Origin: Streptomyces sp. NBC_01317
GTDB taxonomy: Bacteria; Actinomycetota; Actinomycetes; Streptomycetales; Streptomycetaceae
Reading direction: 5' to 3'
Length of the DNA stretch: 64,000 nt
Assembly (NCBI RefSeq): GCF_035961655.1
Contig: NZ_CP108393.1
Coordinates: 1,302,001 to 1,366,000 of the forward strand
This document shows, piece after piece, positions 46,098 to 55,700 of the stretch. How positions within the stretch are numbered: the first letter of the stretch is position 1; every line of letters begins with the position of its first letter. Under the pieces are notes generated by a model. It did no database searches and was not told the DNA's origin. It saw only the letters and a program-made list of their open reading frames with translations. The translations under genes were made by a program, and so were the position numbers.

Positions 46098-48065
46098 GTG
46101 AAGAAGCGAGAGCGCACACCGAAAACCTATGCCCGCATCACTCATCCCCTGGTGCGGGACAAGAAGGGCGGGCCCCTCCGCCGTGCGGGCTGGGACGAGG
46201 CCCTGGACCGGGCGGCCGCCGGCCTGGACGCCGCGCGCGGCTCCTTCGGGATGCTCTCCTGCGCCCGGGCCACCAACGAGATGAACTACGTCGCGCAGAA
46301 GTTCACCCGCGTGGTGATGGGCACCAACAACGTGGACTCCTGCAACCGGACGTGTCACGCGCCCAGTGTGGCCGGCCTGTCCGCGGTCTTCGGCTCCGGT
46401 GGCGGGACCTCGTCGTACGGCGAGGTCGACCACACCGACCTGATCCTCATGTGGGGCTCCAACGCCCGCTTCGCCCACCCCATCTTCTTCCAGCACGTGC
46501 TCCGGGGCATCAGGAACGGCGCGCGCATGTACGCCGTCGACCCCCGCCGCACCTCCACCGCCGAGTGGGCCGAGAGCTGGCTCGGGCTGAACGTCGGCAC
46601 GGACATCCCGCTGGCCCACGCGGTCGGCCGCGAGATCATCCACGCGGGCCTGCACAACACGTCGTTCATCGAGCGCGCGACCACCGGTTTCGAGGACTAC
46701 GCGGCCGAGGTCGAGCCCTGGACGCTCGCGGTGGCGGAGAAGGTGACCGGAGTGCCGGCCGAGGCGATCCGCGACCTCGCCCACGCCTACGCCCGCGCGG
46801 AACGGGCCCAGTTGTGCTGGACGCTCGGCATCACCGAGCACCACAACGGCACGGACAACGTCCGGGCACTGATCAACCTGTCCCTGCTCACCGGGCACGT
46901 CGGACGGTACGGCTCCGGTGTGCAGCCGCTGCGCGGCCAGAACAACGTGCAGGGCGGTGGTGACATGGGGGCCATCCCCAACCGACTGCCCGGCTTCCAG
47001 GACATCCTGGAGCCGGACGTCAGGTCCAAGTTCGAGAGCGCCTGGAACACCGTCATCCGGCCCGAGTACGGAATGACGCTCACCCAGATGTTCGAGGCGA
47101 TGGAGACGGGTGACCTCAAGGCCGTCTACTGCATCGGCGAGAACCCCGCCCAGTCCGAGGCCGACAGCGAGCAGGCCGTCGAGCGCATGAAGAAGCTCGA
47201 CTGCCTGGTGGTGCAGGACATCTTCCTCACCGCGACCGCCGAGCTGGCCGACGTGGTCCTGCCCGCCACCGCCGCCTGGGCGGAGACGGACGGCACCACG
47301 ACCAACAGCGAACGCCGGGTCCAGCGGGTCCGCAAGGCCGTCGAACCGCCGGGCGAGGCGCGCGAGGACATCGACATCATCTGCGACCTGGCGGGCCGGC
47401 TCGGACACCCCTGGAAGTACGCGGACGCCGAATCGGTGTGGAACGAGCTGCGGTCGGTGTCACCCGACCACTACGGCATGACGTACGAGCGGCTCGCGGA
47501 GCACCAGGGCATCCAGTGGCCCTGCCCCGACACCGACAGGATCGAGCCGACCTATCTGCACGGCCGCCTCTGGGACGAGGACCCCGCCAGGCGCGGCCGG
47601 CTCGCCCCCTTCGGCATCGTCAAGCACGACCCCCCGGTCGACCTGACGGACGATCAGTACCCGATCAGGCTGACCACGGGCCGCCGGCTCGACTCGTACA
47701 ACACCGGGGTACAGACCGGGAGTTTCGCCTCCCCGCTGCGCCGGGGCGAGTACGTGGAGCTGTGCCCCGAGGACGCCGAGCGGTACGGCGTGTCGGTCGG
47801 CGAGGAGGTACGGATCTCGTCGCGGCGCGGCACGGTCCAGGCCCCGGTCTGGGTCGATCCCGGGCTGCGCCCCGGACTTGCCTTCATGACGATGCACTTC
47901 CCGGACGAGGTGGACACCAACCAGCTGACCATCGAGGCGAATTGCCCGATCGCCGGGACCGCCGAGTTCAAGGCGTCCGCGATCCGCATCGAGAAGCTGC
48001 CGGTGTCCGGGCCCGTGTCCGGCTCCGTCTCCGGGTTCGTGTCCGCCCCCGCCGTGAGGAGCTGA
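46098..48065 (+). CDS. formate dehydrogenase alpha subunit, catalytic part
   Basis: A 655-residue molybdopterin (bis-MGD) oxidoreductase. The active-site segment NNVDSCNRTCHAPSVAG has cysteine (C86) where E. coli FdhF has selenocysteine, followed by the conserved H87. Further cofactor segments: WGSNARFAHP, VDPRRTSTAEWA, GQNNVQGGGDMG, GENPAQSEADS, and the C-terminal molybdopterin-binding domain (TTGRRLDSYNTG). It lacks the N-terminal Fe-S clusters of one-piece alpha subunits; these are encoded separately at 50076-50933. GTG start with AGGAG seven bases upstream. It oxidises formate to CO2. Confidence 0.9.
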   Translation: MKKRERTPKTYARITHPLVRDKKGGPLRRAGWDEALDRAAAGLDAARGSFGMLSCARATNEMNYVAQKFTRVVMGTNNVDSCNRTCHAPSVAGLSAVFGSGGGTSSYGEVDHTDLILMWGSNARFAHPIFFQHVLRGIRNGARMYAVDPRRTSTAEWAESWLGLNVGTDIPLAHAVGREIIHAGLHNTSFIERATTGFEDYAAEVEPWTLAVAEKVTGVPAEAIRDLAHAYARAERAQLCWTLGITEHHNGTDNVRALINLSLLTGHVGRYGSGVQPLRGQNNVQGGGDMGAIPNRLPGFQDILEPDVRSKFESAWNTVIRPEYGMTLTQMFEAMETGDLKAVYCIGENPAQSEADSEQAVERMKKLDCLVVQDIFLTATAELADVVLPATAAWAETDGTTTNSERRVQRVRKAVEPPGEAREDIDIICDLAGRLGHPWKYADAESVWNELRSVSPDHYGMTYERLAEHQGIQWPCPDTDRIEPTYLHGRLWDEDPARRGRLAPFGIVKHDPPVDLTDDQYPIRLTTGRRLDSYNTGVQTGSFASPLRRGEYVELCPEDAERYGVSVGEEVRISSRRGTVQAPVWVDPGLRPGLAFMTMHFPDEVDTNQLTIEANCPIAGTAEFKASAIRIEKLPVSGPVSGSVSGFVSAPAVRS

Positions 48066-48072
48066 GGCATCA

Positions 48073-50079
48073 GTGGATCTGCACTTCGGCGACAGCAAAC
48101 CCACCGACGAGGAGCGGGCGGCGGTCGACTCGCTCCTCGGCCCGCCCACCTCGGCCTGGGAGGGCGCGGAGGACCGTACCGACGCGGACCTGCGCTGGGC
48201 ACGGGGCGGCCGCGAGGCACGGGAGCGGCGGGACCTGCTGCTCCCGGGGCTGCACGCGATCAACGACCGGATCGGCTGGATCAGCGAGGGCGCCCTCGAC
48301 TACCTGTGCCGGCGGCTGACCGTGCCGCCCGCGGAGGCGTACGGCGTCGCCACGTTCTACGCGATGTTCGCCGTCAAGCCGCGCCCCGCGAAGGTGCTGC
48401 ACGTCTGTACGGACCTGGCCTGCGCGAGCAAGGGCTCGGCCGCGCTCTGCGCCGGCCTTGAAGAGCGCCTGGGAGCGGCCGGTTCGGCCGCGGGCGGCCT
48501 CGTCTGGCAGCCGAGCCCCTGTCTGGGTCTGTGCGAACGCGCCCCCGCCGCGCTGGTCATCCAGGCGGGTGTCCCGTCCGACGAGGGCTCCGTACCCCTG
48601 CCCCTGGCGAGCACAGGCTCCGGGCGGGACGGCGCCACCCAGGTCCAGCTCGGCGGCGCGCGGCCGTCCTGGCCGGCCGGCGCGAACCCGGCGGGCCCGG
48701 CCCGTACCGGAAACGGCGTCTCCGCCGAACCGGCCGCACGCCGCTACACCACCGCCGTCATCGCCCCCGCCACCGCCGAGGCCCTCGTCCTCGCGGCGGC
48801 CGAGCCCGCGGCGGCCCCGGCGGAGCCCGCCGCCTCCCTCGCCGTACCGCAGGCCGGACAGCCAGGGCTGTCGCTGCTCGCCCGCGTCGGCGTCGTCGAC
48901 CCGTACAGCCTCGACGACTACCGCGCGCACGACGGCTACCGCGCCCTGCGCCGCGCCTTCGACCTCGGCCCCGCCGGGGTCATCCGGGAGGTCACGGACG
49001 CGGGCCTGGTGGGCCGCGGCGGCGCCGCGTTCCCCACCGGCCGCAAGTGGCAGGCCACCGCCTCGCAGCCGGTACGGCAGCACTACCTGGTCTGCAACGC
49101 CGACGAATCCGAGCCGGGCACCTTCAAGGACCGGGTGGTGATGGAGGGTGATCCGTACGCGCTGATCGAGTCGATGACGATCGCCGGGTACGCGGTCGGC
49201 GCCGACCGGGGCTACCTCTACCTGCGCGGTGAGTACCCCCGCGCCCTGCGGCTGCTCCAGAACGCGATCGACCAGGCGCGCGCCCGCGGCCTCCTCGGCG
49301 ACGACATCCTCGGCCAGGGGTACGCCTTCGACATCGAGATCCGGCGCGGCGCCGGGGCGTACATCTGCGGGGAGGAGACCGCGCTGTTCAACTCCATCGA
49401 GGGCTATCGCGGAGAGCCGCGGTCCAAGCCGCCTTTCCCGGTGGAGAGCGGTCTGTTCGGCAAGCCGACGGCCGAGAACAACGTCGAGACGCTGATCAAC
49501 GTGCTGCCCATTCTGAACCAGGGAGCCGCCGCGTACGCCGCGATCGGCACCGGGCAGTCGACCGGGCCGAAGCTCTTCTGCGTTTCGGGGAACGTCGGGA
49601 AGCCCGGCATCTACGAGCTGCCGTTCGGCGCCACGCTGGGCGAGCTGCTGGAACTGGCGCAGGCGCCGGACACCATGCGCGCGATCCTGCTCGGCGGCGC
49701 GGCGGGCGGCTTCGTCCGCCCCGACGAGCTGGACATCCCGCTCACTTTCGAAGGGACCAGGGCGGCCGGTACGACCCTGGGATCCGGGGTGGTGCTGGTG
49801 CTGGACGACACCGTTCCGCTGCCGAGGATGCTGGTACGGATCGCGGAGTTCTTCCGGGACGAGTCGTGCGGGCAGTGTGTGCCGTGCCGGGTCGGCACCG
49901 TACGGCAGGAAGAGGCACTGCACCGGATCGTGGACCGTACGGGCGCCGACGCCGCGCAGGACATCGCGCTGCTGCGTGAGGTGGGCGCGGCCATGAAGGA
50001 CGCCTCGATCTGCGGTCTCGGACAGACCGCCTGGAGTGCCGTCGAGTCAGCCATCGATCGACTGGGGGCCTACAAATGA
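48073..50079 (+). CDS. formate dehydrogenase NuoE-NuoF fusion (diaphorase) subunit
   Basis: A 668-residue fusion of the gamma and beta subunits of NAD-dependent formate dehydrogenase. Residues about 1-165 are NuoE/FdsG-like, with [2Fe-2S] ligands CTDLAC and CLGLC. After an alanine/proline-rich linker (about 170-265) comes a NuoF/FdsB-like part with the FMN/NADH site (GRGGAAFPTGRKW, CNADESEPGTFKDR, GAGAYICGEETAL) and the [4Fe-4S] motif CGQCVPCR plus distant Cys in SICGLG. It passes electrons from formate to NAD. GTG 48073 follows GAGG. Confidence 0.92.
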   Translation: MDLHFGDSKPTDEERAAVDSLLGPPTSAWEGAEDRTDADLRWARGGREARERRDLLLPGLHAINDRIGWISEGALDYLCRRLTVPPAEAYGVATFYAMFAVKPRPAKVLHVCTDLACASKGSAALCAGLEERLGAAGSAAGGLVWQPSPCLGLCERAPAALVIQAGVPSDEGSVPLPLASTGSGRDGATQVQLGGARPSWPAGANPAGPARTGNGVSAEPAARRYTTAVIAPATAEALVLAAAEPAAAPAEPAASLAVPQAGQPGLSLLARVGVVDPYSLDDYRAHDGYRALRRAFDLGPAGVIREVTDAGLVGRGGAAFPTGRKWQATASQPVRQHYLVCNADESEPGTFKDRVVMEGDPYALIESMTIAGYAVGADRGYLYLRGEYPRALRLLQNAIDQARARGLLGDDILGQGYAFDIEIRRGAGAYICGEETALFNSIEGYRGEPRSKPPFPVESGLFGKPTAENNVETLINVLPILNQGAAAYAAIGTGQSTGPKLFCVSGNVGKPGIYELPFGATLGELLELAQAPDTMRAILLGGAAGGFVRPDELDIPLTFEGTRAAGTTLGSGVVLVLDDTVPLPRMLVRIAEFFRDESCGQCVPCRVGTVRQEEALHRIVDRTGADAAQDIALLREVGAAMKDASICGLGQTAWSAVESAIDRLGAYK

Positions 50080-50933
50080 CCGTCATCCCACTGCGACTCC
50101 CGCGGCGGCTGCTCGAATTCACCCTCGACGGCCAGGAGACGCGGGTGCCGGAAGGCTCCACGATCCTCGACGCCTGCCGGGCGGCTGGGAAGGACATCCC
50201 GACGCTCTGCGAGGGCGACACCCTCACCCCGAAGAACGCCTGCCGGGTGTGTGTGGTCGAGGTCGAGGGCGCACGGGTCCTCGCGCCGGCCTGCTCGCGC
50301 AAGGCCGAGGCGGGCATGACCGTCCTCACGGACAGCCCCCGGGCCCGGCACAGCCGGAAGATCGTCCTCGAACTCCTCGCTTCCTCCACGGACCTCTCGA
50401 CCACCCCGAGGGCCGCCGAGTGGATCAAGGAGTACAAGGCGAAGCCCGACCGCTTCGGTCCCGACGCGGCCCGGCTCGACGAGGAACCGAAGATCGACAA
50501 CGATCTCTACGTACGCGACTACGACAAGTGCATCCAGTGCTACAAGTGTGTCGACGCGTGCGGTGAGCAGTGGCAGAATTCGTTCGCGATCTCGGTGGCG
50601 GGCCGTGGCTTCGACGCCCGTATCTCCACCGAGCACGACGGACCGCTCACCGACTCGGCCTGTGTCTACTGCGGCAACTGCATCGAGGTCTGCCCGACCG
50701 GGGCACTCAGCTTCAAGTCGGAGTTCGACATGCGGGAGGCCGGGACGTGGAACGAAGAGATCCAGACGGAGACCACCACCATCTGCGCGTACTGCGGTGT
50801 CGGCTGCAATCTGACACTGCACGTCCAGGAGAATGAGATCGTGAAGGTCACGTCTCCGCACGACAATCCCGTGACCCACGGGAACCTCTGCATCAAGGGC
50901 CGCTTCGGCTTCCAGCACGTACAGGAACGCTGA
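50076..50933 (+). CDS. formate dehydrogenase alpha subunit, N-terminal Fe-S part
   Basis: A 285-residue iron-sulfur protein equal to the front of a one-piece formate dehydrogenase alpha subunit. Order: [2Fe-2S] ferredoxin fold (about 10-85, CRVCVVEVEG), [4Fe-4S] motifs CIQCYKCVDAC and CVYCGNCIEVCP, then the Mo-proximal cluster motif CAYCGVGC ... GNLCIKG. The protein ends RFGFQHVQER, exactly where the catalytic gene at 46098 takes over (ITHPLV). It starts in an ATGA overlap with the diaphorase gene. Together the two parts give about 940 residues, as in intact FdsA. Confidence 0.92.
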   Translation: MTVIPLRLPRRLLEFTLDGQETRVPEGSTILDACRAAGKDIPTLCEGDTLTPKNACRVCVVEVEGARVLAPACSRKAEAGMTVLTDSPRARHSRKIVLELLASSTDLSTTPRAAEWIKEYKAKPDRFGPDAARLDEEPKIDNDLYVRDYDKCIQCYKCVDACGEQWQNSFAISVAGRGFDARISTEHDGPLTDSACVYCGNCIEVCPTGALSFKSEFDMREAGTWNEEIQTETTTICAYCGVGCNLTLHVQENEIVKVTSPHDNPVTHGNLCIKGRFGFQHVQER

Positions 50934-50995
50934 CCGGGCGCTTTCCGGTCCGGCCGACGAGCACCAGCACACCGATACGAGTAGGACTGATCATC

Positions 50996-51835
50996 ATGGG
51001 ACGGGTCACCGAGCGCCGCCGCACCATCCGTATCCGGGACGGAATCGTCACGACCCGCCCCGACACCCTGGTGGCCGAGGAGCCGCTGGAGATCCGGCTG
51101 AACGGGAAATCCCTCGCCATCACGATGCGCACCCCGGGCGACGATTTCGCCCTGGCGGCGGGCTTCCTGGTGAGCGAGGGGGTGCTGGCGGCCGGCTCCG
51201 ACGTGCAGTCGATCGTGTACTGCGCGGGGGCGAAGGACGACGGGTCGAACACGTACAACGTGGTCGACGTCCGGCTCGCGCCCGGTGTCCCGGTCCCCGA
51301 CATCACGCTGGAGCGCAACGTCTACACCACTTCGTCGTGCGGGCTGTGCGGCAAGGCGAGTCTCGACGCCGTACGGACAACGGCCCGGTTCACGATCGAC
51401 GACACTCCCCCGGTCCGGCTGGAGCCCACCCTGCTCGCCGGCCTCCCCGACCGGTTGCGGGCGGCTCAGGAGGTCTTCGACCGGACCGGGGGCCTGCACG
51501 CGGCGGCGCTCTTCAGCGAGCACGGGGAGCTGCTGGACATCCGGGAGGACGTCGGCCGGCACAACGCGGTGGACAAGCTGATCGGCCGCGCGCTGCGGCA
51601 GGATCTGCTGCCGCTGTCCCGGTCGATCCTCCTGGTCTCCAGCCGGGCTTCCTTCGAACTGGCCCAGAAGGCCGTGATGGCGGGCATTCCGGTGCTCGCG
51701 GCGGTGTCGGCGCCGTCCTCACTCGCCGTCGATCTGGCCATGGAGACGGGGCTGACCCTGGTCGGCTTCCTCCGTGGCCCCTCCATGAACGTGTACGCGG
51801 GCGATGAGCGCATCGCCCTGCACACTGGGGTGTGA
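50996..51835 (+). CDS. fdhD: formate dehydrogenase accessory sulfurtransferase FdhD
   Basis: A 279-residue FdhD protein, which transfers sulfur from IscS to the molybdenum cofactor and is required for active formate dehydrogenase. The redox pair is in TSSCGLCGKASL; other family segments are EEPLEIRLNG, GDDFALAAGFL, REDVGRHNAVDKLIG and SSRASFELAQKA. It follows the Fe-S gene by about 60 bases and ends the formate operon before a likely terminator. Confidence 0.95.
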   Translation: MGRVTERRRTIRIRDGIVTTRPDTLVAEEPLEIRLNGKSLAITMRTPGDDFALAAGFLVSEGVLAAGSDVQSIVYCAGAKDDGSNTYNVVDVRLAPGVPVPDITLERNVYTTSSCGLCGKASLDAVRTTARFTIDDTPPVRLEPTLLAGLPDRLRAAQEVFDRTGGLHAAALFSEHGELLDIREDVGRHNAVDKLIGRALRQDLLPLSRSILLVSSRASFELAQKAVMAGIPVLAAVSAPSSLAVDLAMETGLTLVGFLRGPSMNVYAGDERIALHTGV

Positions 51836-51860
51836 CAGTCCCCGCTGCACGGGAACAGGG

Positions 51861-51896
51861 CCCGGCCGGCGGGGAGCGCCCCCTGCGTCGGCCGGG
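51861..51896 (+). terminator. terminator after fdhD
   Basis: An 8-base perfect stem cccggccg (51861-51868) and cggccggg (51889-51896), with extra gcgggg/ccccc pairing inside, lies 26 bases past the fdhD stop. Confidence 0.6.
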
Positions 51897-52005
51897 TACC
51901 TCCGGCAGCCACACACCCATCAGCTCAGCGGTGCGCGGGCCTCATCCGCCCGCCGCCGATTGATCCGCTTTCGTTTTCCGGGGTACAGCCCCGTCTGCAC
52001 CCCCA

Positions 52006-52431
52006 TCACGGCCCCCGTCTGCGCCTCGCGTCCGACGGGGGCGGAATCATCTGTAGCTCCAGGGTGGCGGGCGGCTCGGCCACGCCGGGGCCGCCGGCCC
52101 GGGTCCAGGCCAGCAGGTCGTCCGTACCGTCCTCGTCCAGCACCCAGCCGACCCAGGTGGCGCGGCCCCCCGCGCGCCGGCCCTCGGCGGAGGGCTGGAC
52201 CACGACGACGTTCGCCTGTCCGCACGGGCCGAGACAGTCGGTCGTACGGACGGACAGCCGGCCTTCCGAGGAGGCGGCGGCCGCGCGGAGGCGGGCGAGC
52301 TGGCCCGCGTGATCCGTGCCCGGGTTCTTGGCGGGGTCACCGCAGCAGCAGCCCCGGCAGACGACGAGGGTGCAGGGGCGAGGGCCGAAGGGGCGTATGC
52401 CGGAGAAGGCGGGCGAGGGGGGCTGCGTCAC
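52006..52431 (-). CDS. thioredoxin-like [2Fe-2S] ferredoxin
   Basis: A 141-residue protein with the thioredoxin-like ferredoxin fold. Cluster ligands are expected in VVCRGCCCGDP and TDCLGPCGQANVVVV, the same C-x-C/C-x3-C style seen in NuoE-type and Shethna-type ferredoxins. It starts at GTG 52431 with a weak ribosome site. It converges on the fdhD gene, so it is not in that operon but may be a dedicated electron carrier for the region (inference). The C-terminal 25 residues are disordered. Confidence 0.75.
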   Translation of the reverse strand: MTQPPSPAFSGIRPFGPRPCTLVVCRGCCCGDPAKNPGTDHAGQLARLRAAAASSEGRLSVRTTDCLGPCGQANVVVVQPSAEGRRAGGRATWVGWVLDEDGTDDLLAWTRAGGPGVAEPPATLELQMIPPPSDARRRRGP

Positions 52432-52561
52432 CCGAGGATCTTGTCAGCCGGGTGGTGGACCGGCGCGGGGCGGGGTCGGCGGTCCCGGGGCGGGGGGCGT
52501 GGTCGGTTGATATTCTCTTGGCTCCTCCGGCTCCCCGGGCCGGGTGGATCTTGGGGGATGC

Positions 52562-53533
52562 ATGAAGCCGCGCCTGGTGTTCGTCCACGGCATCGGCGGG
52601 CCGCTGGACAGCGCCGCCGAACGCGACGAGTGGGTGCGCGCGTTGGCCGAGGGGGCCAGGGCCGCGGGCCACGCCGGGAAGGTCTCCGCGCTGACCCAGG
52701 GCTGGGCCGCGGACATCCGGTTCGCCTACTACGGCGATCTGTTCGGCGCCGGGCAGGCCCAGGGCTCCGCTCTCGACCCGACGGCTGACCAGGAATCCTT
52801 GCTGCTGGCGGAGTTGCTCCGCGAGGCCGTGGACGAGGCCGTGGACGCGCGGCTCGCGGACCCGGCCGGCGAGGACAAGATCCGGGTGCTGACCCACGCG
52901 CGGGCCCAACTGGACCCGAAGGGCGCGCCCCAGGGCCCGGGCAGCGCCCTGCGGCAGACCCTCAACGCCGCGAACACCCTGCTCTCGGTACCGGGGCTGC
53001 GGACGTTCGGCGGCTGGGTCAGCGCCAAGGCCATGATCCTCAGGCTCAGCCAGGTGGCGCGCTATCTCGCACGCGGGGAGCCGGACGCGGACGGTGTCCC
53101 GCTCGACCGGAGGATCCGCCGCCGGGTGGTGGAGGCGCTGGACCCCGTGGGACCGACGATTGTCGTCTCGCACTCGCTCGGCACGGTCGTGGCCCTGGAG
53201 GCACTGCACGAACACGAGGGGCCCGTACCGCTGTTCGTCACGCTCGGCTCCCCGCTGGGGATGCGTACGGCCGTGCTGCCGAAGCTCCGCCCCCAGCCGC
53301 CGGGGGTGCCCGGTCAGGTCGGGCGGTGGCTCAACTTCTGGGACCGGGACGACTTCGTGGCGGGCGGCCCGCGCCCGGAGAAGCTCCTGCGGCCCAACTC
53401 CCGCGCCGTACTTCCCGTCAGCACACGCGTCGACTCGGACGGCGTGTGGGTGCATCCCGCCGTGCGGTATCTCGCCCACCCCGCCGTCGCCGGGCCGGTC
53501 GTGGAGGCCGTCGAAGCGGCCACGGGCTTATGA
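52562..53533 (+). CDS. alpha/beta hydrolase of the conflict operon
   Basis: A 323-residue serine hydrolase-like protein. It opens with the oxyanion-hole segment LVFVHGIGGP, has the nucleophile elbow VVSHSLGTVVAL and GSPLGMRTAV, with a C-terminal His in VWVHPAVRYLAHP. Lipase- or esterase-like activity is likely; substrate unknown. GGGGG precedes ATG 52562. Its stop overlaps the start of the caspase-like gene (ATGA), so it belongs to the four-gene VMAP-type operon, perhaps as an additional effector. Confidence 0.82.
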   Translation: MKPRLVFVHGIGGPLDSAAERDEWVRALAEGARAAGHAGKVSALTQGWAADIRFAYYGDLFGAGQAQGSALDPTADQESLLLAELLREAVDEAVDARLADPAGEDKIRVLTHARAQLDPKGAPQGPGSALRQTLNAANTLLSVPGLRTFGGWVSAKAMILRLSQVARYLARGEPDADGVPLDRRIRRRVVEALDPVGPTIVVSHSLGTVVALEALHEHEGPVPLFVTLGSPLGMRTAVLPKLRPQPPGVPGQVGRWLNFWDRDDFVAGGPRPEKLLRPNSRAVLPVSTRVDSDGVWVHPAVRYLAHPAVAGPVVEAVEAATGL

Positions 53534-55677
53534 CCGGCCCACCCCCCGTCCGGCATGTCCTGGTGATCGCGCCCCAGTGTCCCGAGATGGGGTTGCTCGA
53601 CGGTCTGGACGACGTGGCGCGGGCGTTGCACGGTTCGCTCACCCACCGCAGGGGCGGCGCCTGTACGGACGCGCCGTCCGCCGGGGTCGTCTCGCTGCTG
53701 CACGGCGCCTCGCTCGGGCAGGCGCGGATCGAGGCCGCGATCCGGGGCGCCGCCCGGCGGGCGGGCGAGGCGGGCGCCGTACTCGTACTGGCCCTGATCG
53801 GGCACGGTATGACGCCGGGTCAGCACTCCACGCTGTACCTGATGGCCGGGGATTCCCGGCCCGATGTCATCAACACGGCGGTGAATGTGGGTGAGTTGCT
53901 GACCCAGGCTCTCGACACTCCTGGTCTCGCGGGGGTGATCGCGCTGGTCGACACCTGCCACGCGGGCGGCGCCGTACCGGATCTCAAGGCCCTGGACGCC
54001 GGGGTACGGGACGGCGCGACCCGGCTCTCGCTGCTGATGTCGGTCGGCGCGAGCCAGACCGCGTACGGGCTCGCTTTCACCCGGGGACTGGTCCAGGTAC
54101 TCCGCGCGGGCATCCCCGGCGCCGGGGAGTATCTGCGGCCCGACGCGGTCGTCGAGGCCGTACGGGACGCCGCACCCGGACAGGACGCCCGGCTGGTCGA
54201 GTACCACGGTGCCCAGTTCGGTGAGCGTCCGTGGCTCGCGCGCAACGCCCGCCACCCGCACGCGGCGGGTGCGTTCCTGGGCCCGGTGGGGACGGAGGAG
54301 CTGGAGCGGGCGCTGGATCCGCTGGGTGGTACGGCTCTCGCGCCCGCGCCGCCGACCGGTGTCGTCGGCCTGGAGCGGCTGCGCGACATCCTGCGCGCCC
54401 GGCCGCCCGGCGGGAGCGGGTCCCGCGAGGAGACGGCGTGGGCGGTCCGCGTGGTGGACGGCCTGCTCGACGGAGTGCTCACCCTGGAGCTGCTGGGCGA
54501 ATGGCCGGGCGCACCGCTGACCTCCGAGCGGCTGCGGCGGGCGCTGCTCGCCGCCGGTACCGATTCCGAGGTGCGGCTTCCCGGCACCACGGGAAGTGAA
54601 CTGCTCCGGGACGCGGTGGAGTTCCTGCGGCTGCGGGCCCCGCGCGTCGGCGGGAGCCGTACCGCACCGCTGGCGGCGTTCGTGGCCGCGCTGGCCGCCG
54701 AGGACAGCATCGAGCCGGGGCACCCCCGGTTGCACGCCTGGGCCAGAGACGTCGGTGCCGGGGTCGAACTCTCCGACGCCCATGAGGAGTTGTCCCGTCG
54801 GAGCGACCGGACGCGGCTGCGTCTGATCGTCAGCCTGCACGCGGCGGTCGCGGACGAATGGCCCGAGACGCTCGACGCGTGGCTGCTGGACCGGGGGAAG
54901 CAGCACGCGCACCGGGAGTTCACCTGTACCCCGGACCGGTCCGGGGTCGAGCGACGGCTCGCCGAGATCCTGCGGTGGGCGTCGGCCGAGGCGAAAAAGG
55001 TCGGTGTACGGCTCCGGCGGGTCGAAGTGGCCGCCTCCTCGGCGCTGTTGCTGCGCTGGCGTCCCGAGGAGACGGATTTCGGGATGCGGTTGGGGGTCAC
55101 GTACGACGTCGTCCTGCGCTGGAGCGAGCGCCTCTGCCCGCCCGAGCACCTGTGGTGGATCAACATGCGGGCCCAGGAGAAGCTGGAGGCGATGGCCGCC
55201 GTCTCCGCGCAGGGTGGCGGGGCGGGCGGGGCGCCCGTCGACTGGCTGGCCGAGCACGAGACCGGCCAGGCCACGGAACTCGACCGCCGGATGCGGCTGG
55301 GCAGCTACCCGGGCGCGGTGGCGCTGGCGCACCTGCCGACCCGCTTCGACCAGGTCATGGAGGTGCTGCTGGCCCACGCGCCGATCGTGCTGTGGCCGGA
55401 CGGGGAGGCGGGGGTCCCCGACACCTCGCGCGAGAACCTCGCCAAGTACTGGCACCTGCTGCCGGCCGAGTTCAGCGAGGCGTACCGGCGCAGCTGGCAG
55501 GAGGACACACCGGCGGACGGGCGGGACGACCTCGCCCGGCTGCGGTCGGTGTGGCACGACCCGGAATGGCTCGACTTCTGCGAGTGGTTCGAGGGGTCCG
55601 CACCACCGTCCACGCCACCGTCCACGACCCATGTGCTGTCCGCCACGGACACGCGTCCCACCACTGATGGGGAGTAA
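53530..55677 (+). CDS. caspase-like VMAP protein
   Basis: A 715-residue protein. The N-terminal part is a caspase-fold peptidase with the catalytic pair H92 (ALIGHGMTPG) and C143 (ALVDTCHAGG). A middle helical region (about 270-430) is followed by a C-terminal domain (about 440-690: LRLIVSLHAAVADEWPETLDAWLL as landmark, split by role here) that resembles the VMAP-C domain linking vWA and MoxR partners. Proteins of this design appear in vWA-MoxR-VMAP ternary systems, proposed from comparative genomics to be immune or conflict systems. Start overlaps the hydrolase gene; MoxR follows after 23 bases. Confidence 0.85.
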   Translation: MTGPPPVRHVLVIAPQCPEMGLLDGLDDVARALHGSLTHRRGGACTDAPSAGVVSLLHGASLGQARIEAAIRGAARRAGEAGAVLVLALIGHGMTPGQHSTLYLMAGDSRPDVINTAVNVGELLTQALDTPGLAGVIALVDTCHAGGAVPDLKALDAGVRDGATRLSLLMSVGASQTAYGLAFTRGLVQVLRAGIPGAGEYLRPDAVVEAVRDAAPGQDARLVEYHGAQFGERPWLARNARHPHAAGAFLGPVGTEELERALDPLGGTALAPAPPTGVVGLERLRDILRARPPGGSGSREETAWAVRVVDGLLDGVLTLELLGEWPGAPLTSERLRRALLAAGTDSEVRLPGTTGSELLRDAVEFLRLRAPRVGGSRTAPLAAFVAALAAEDSIEPGHPRLHAWARDVGAGVELSDAHEELSRRSDRTRLRLIVSLHAAVADEWPETLDAWLLDRGKQHAHREFTCTPDRSGVERRLAEILRWASAEAKKVGVRLRRVEVAASSALLLRWRPEETDFGMRLGVTYDVVLRWSERLCPPEHLWWINMRAQEKLEAMAAVSAQGGGAGGAPVDWLAEHETGQATELDRRMRLGSYPGAVALAHLPTRFDQVMEVLLAHAPIVLWPDGEAGVPDTSRENLAKYWHLLPAEFSEAYRRSWQEDTPADGRDDLARLRSVWHDPEWLDFCEWFEGSAPPSTPPSTTHVLSATDTRPTTDGE

Positions 55678-55697
55678 TACCTGATGGGGAGTAACAC
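55664..55697 (+). repeat. 17-base duplication with ribosome site
   Basis: ctgatggggagtaatac (55664-55680) is followed at once by ctgatggggagtaacac (55681-55697), 16 of 17 identical. The first copy holds the stop of the caspase-like gene; the second supplies GGGGAG in front of the MoxR start. Confidence 0.85.
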
Positions 55698-55700
55698 CTG

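Noticed and set aside
51920..52225. Minus-strand 101-residue frame overlapping the ferredoxin gene
   Set aside because: Arginine-rich shadow of the ferredoxin-like gene with its cysteine motifs in the other frame.
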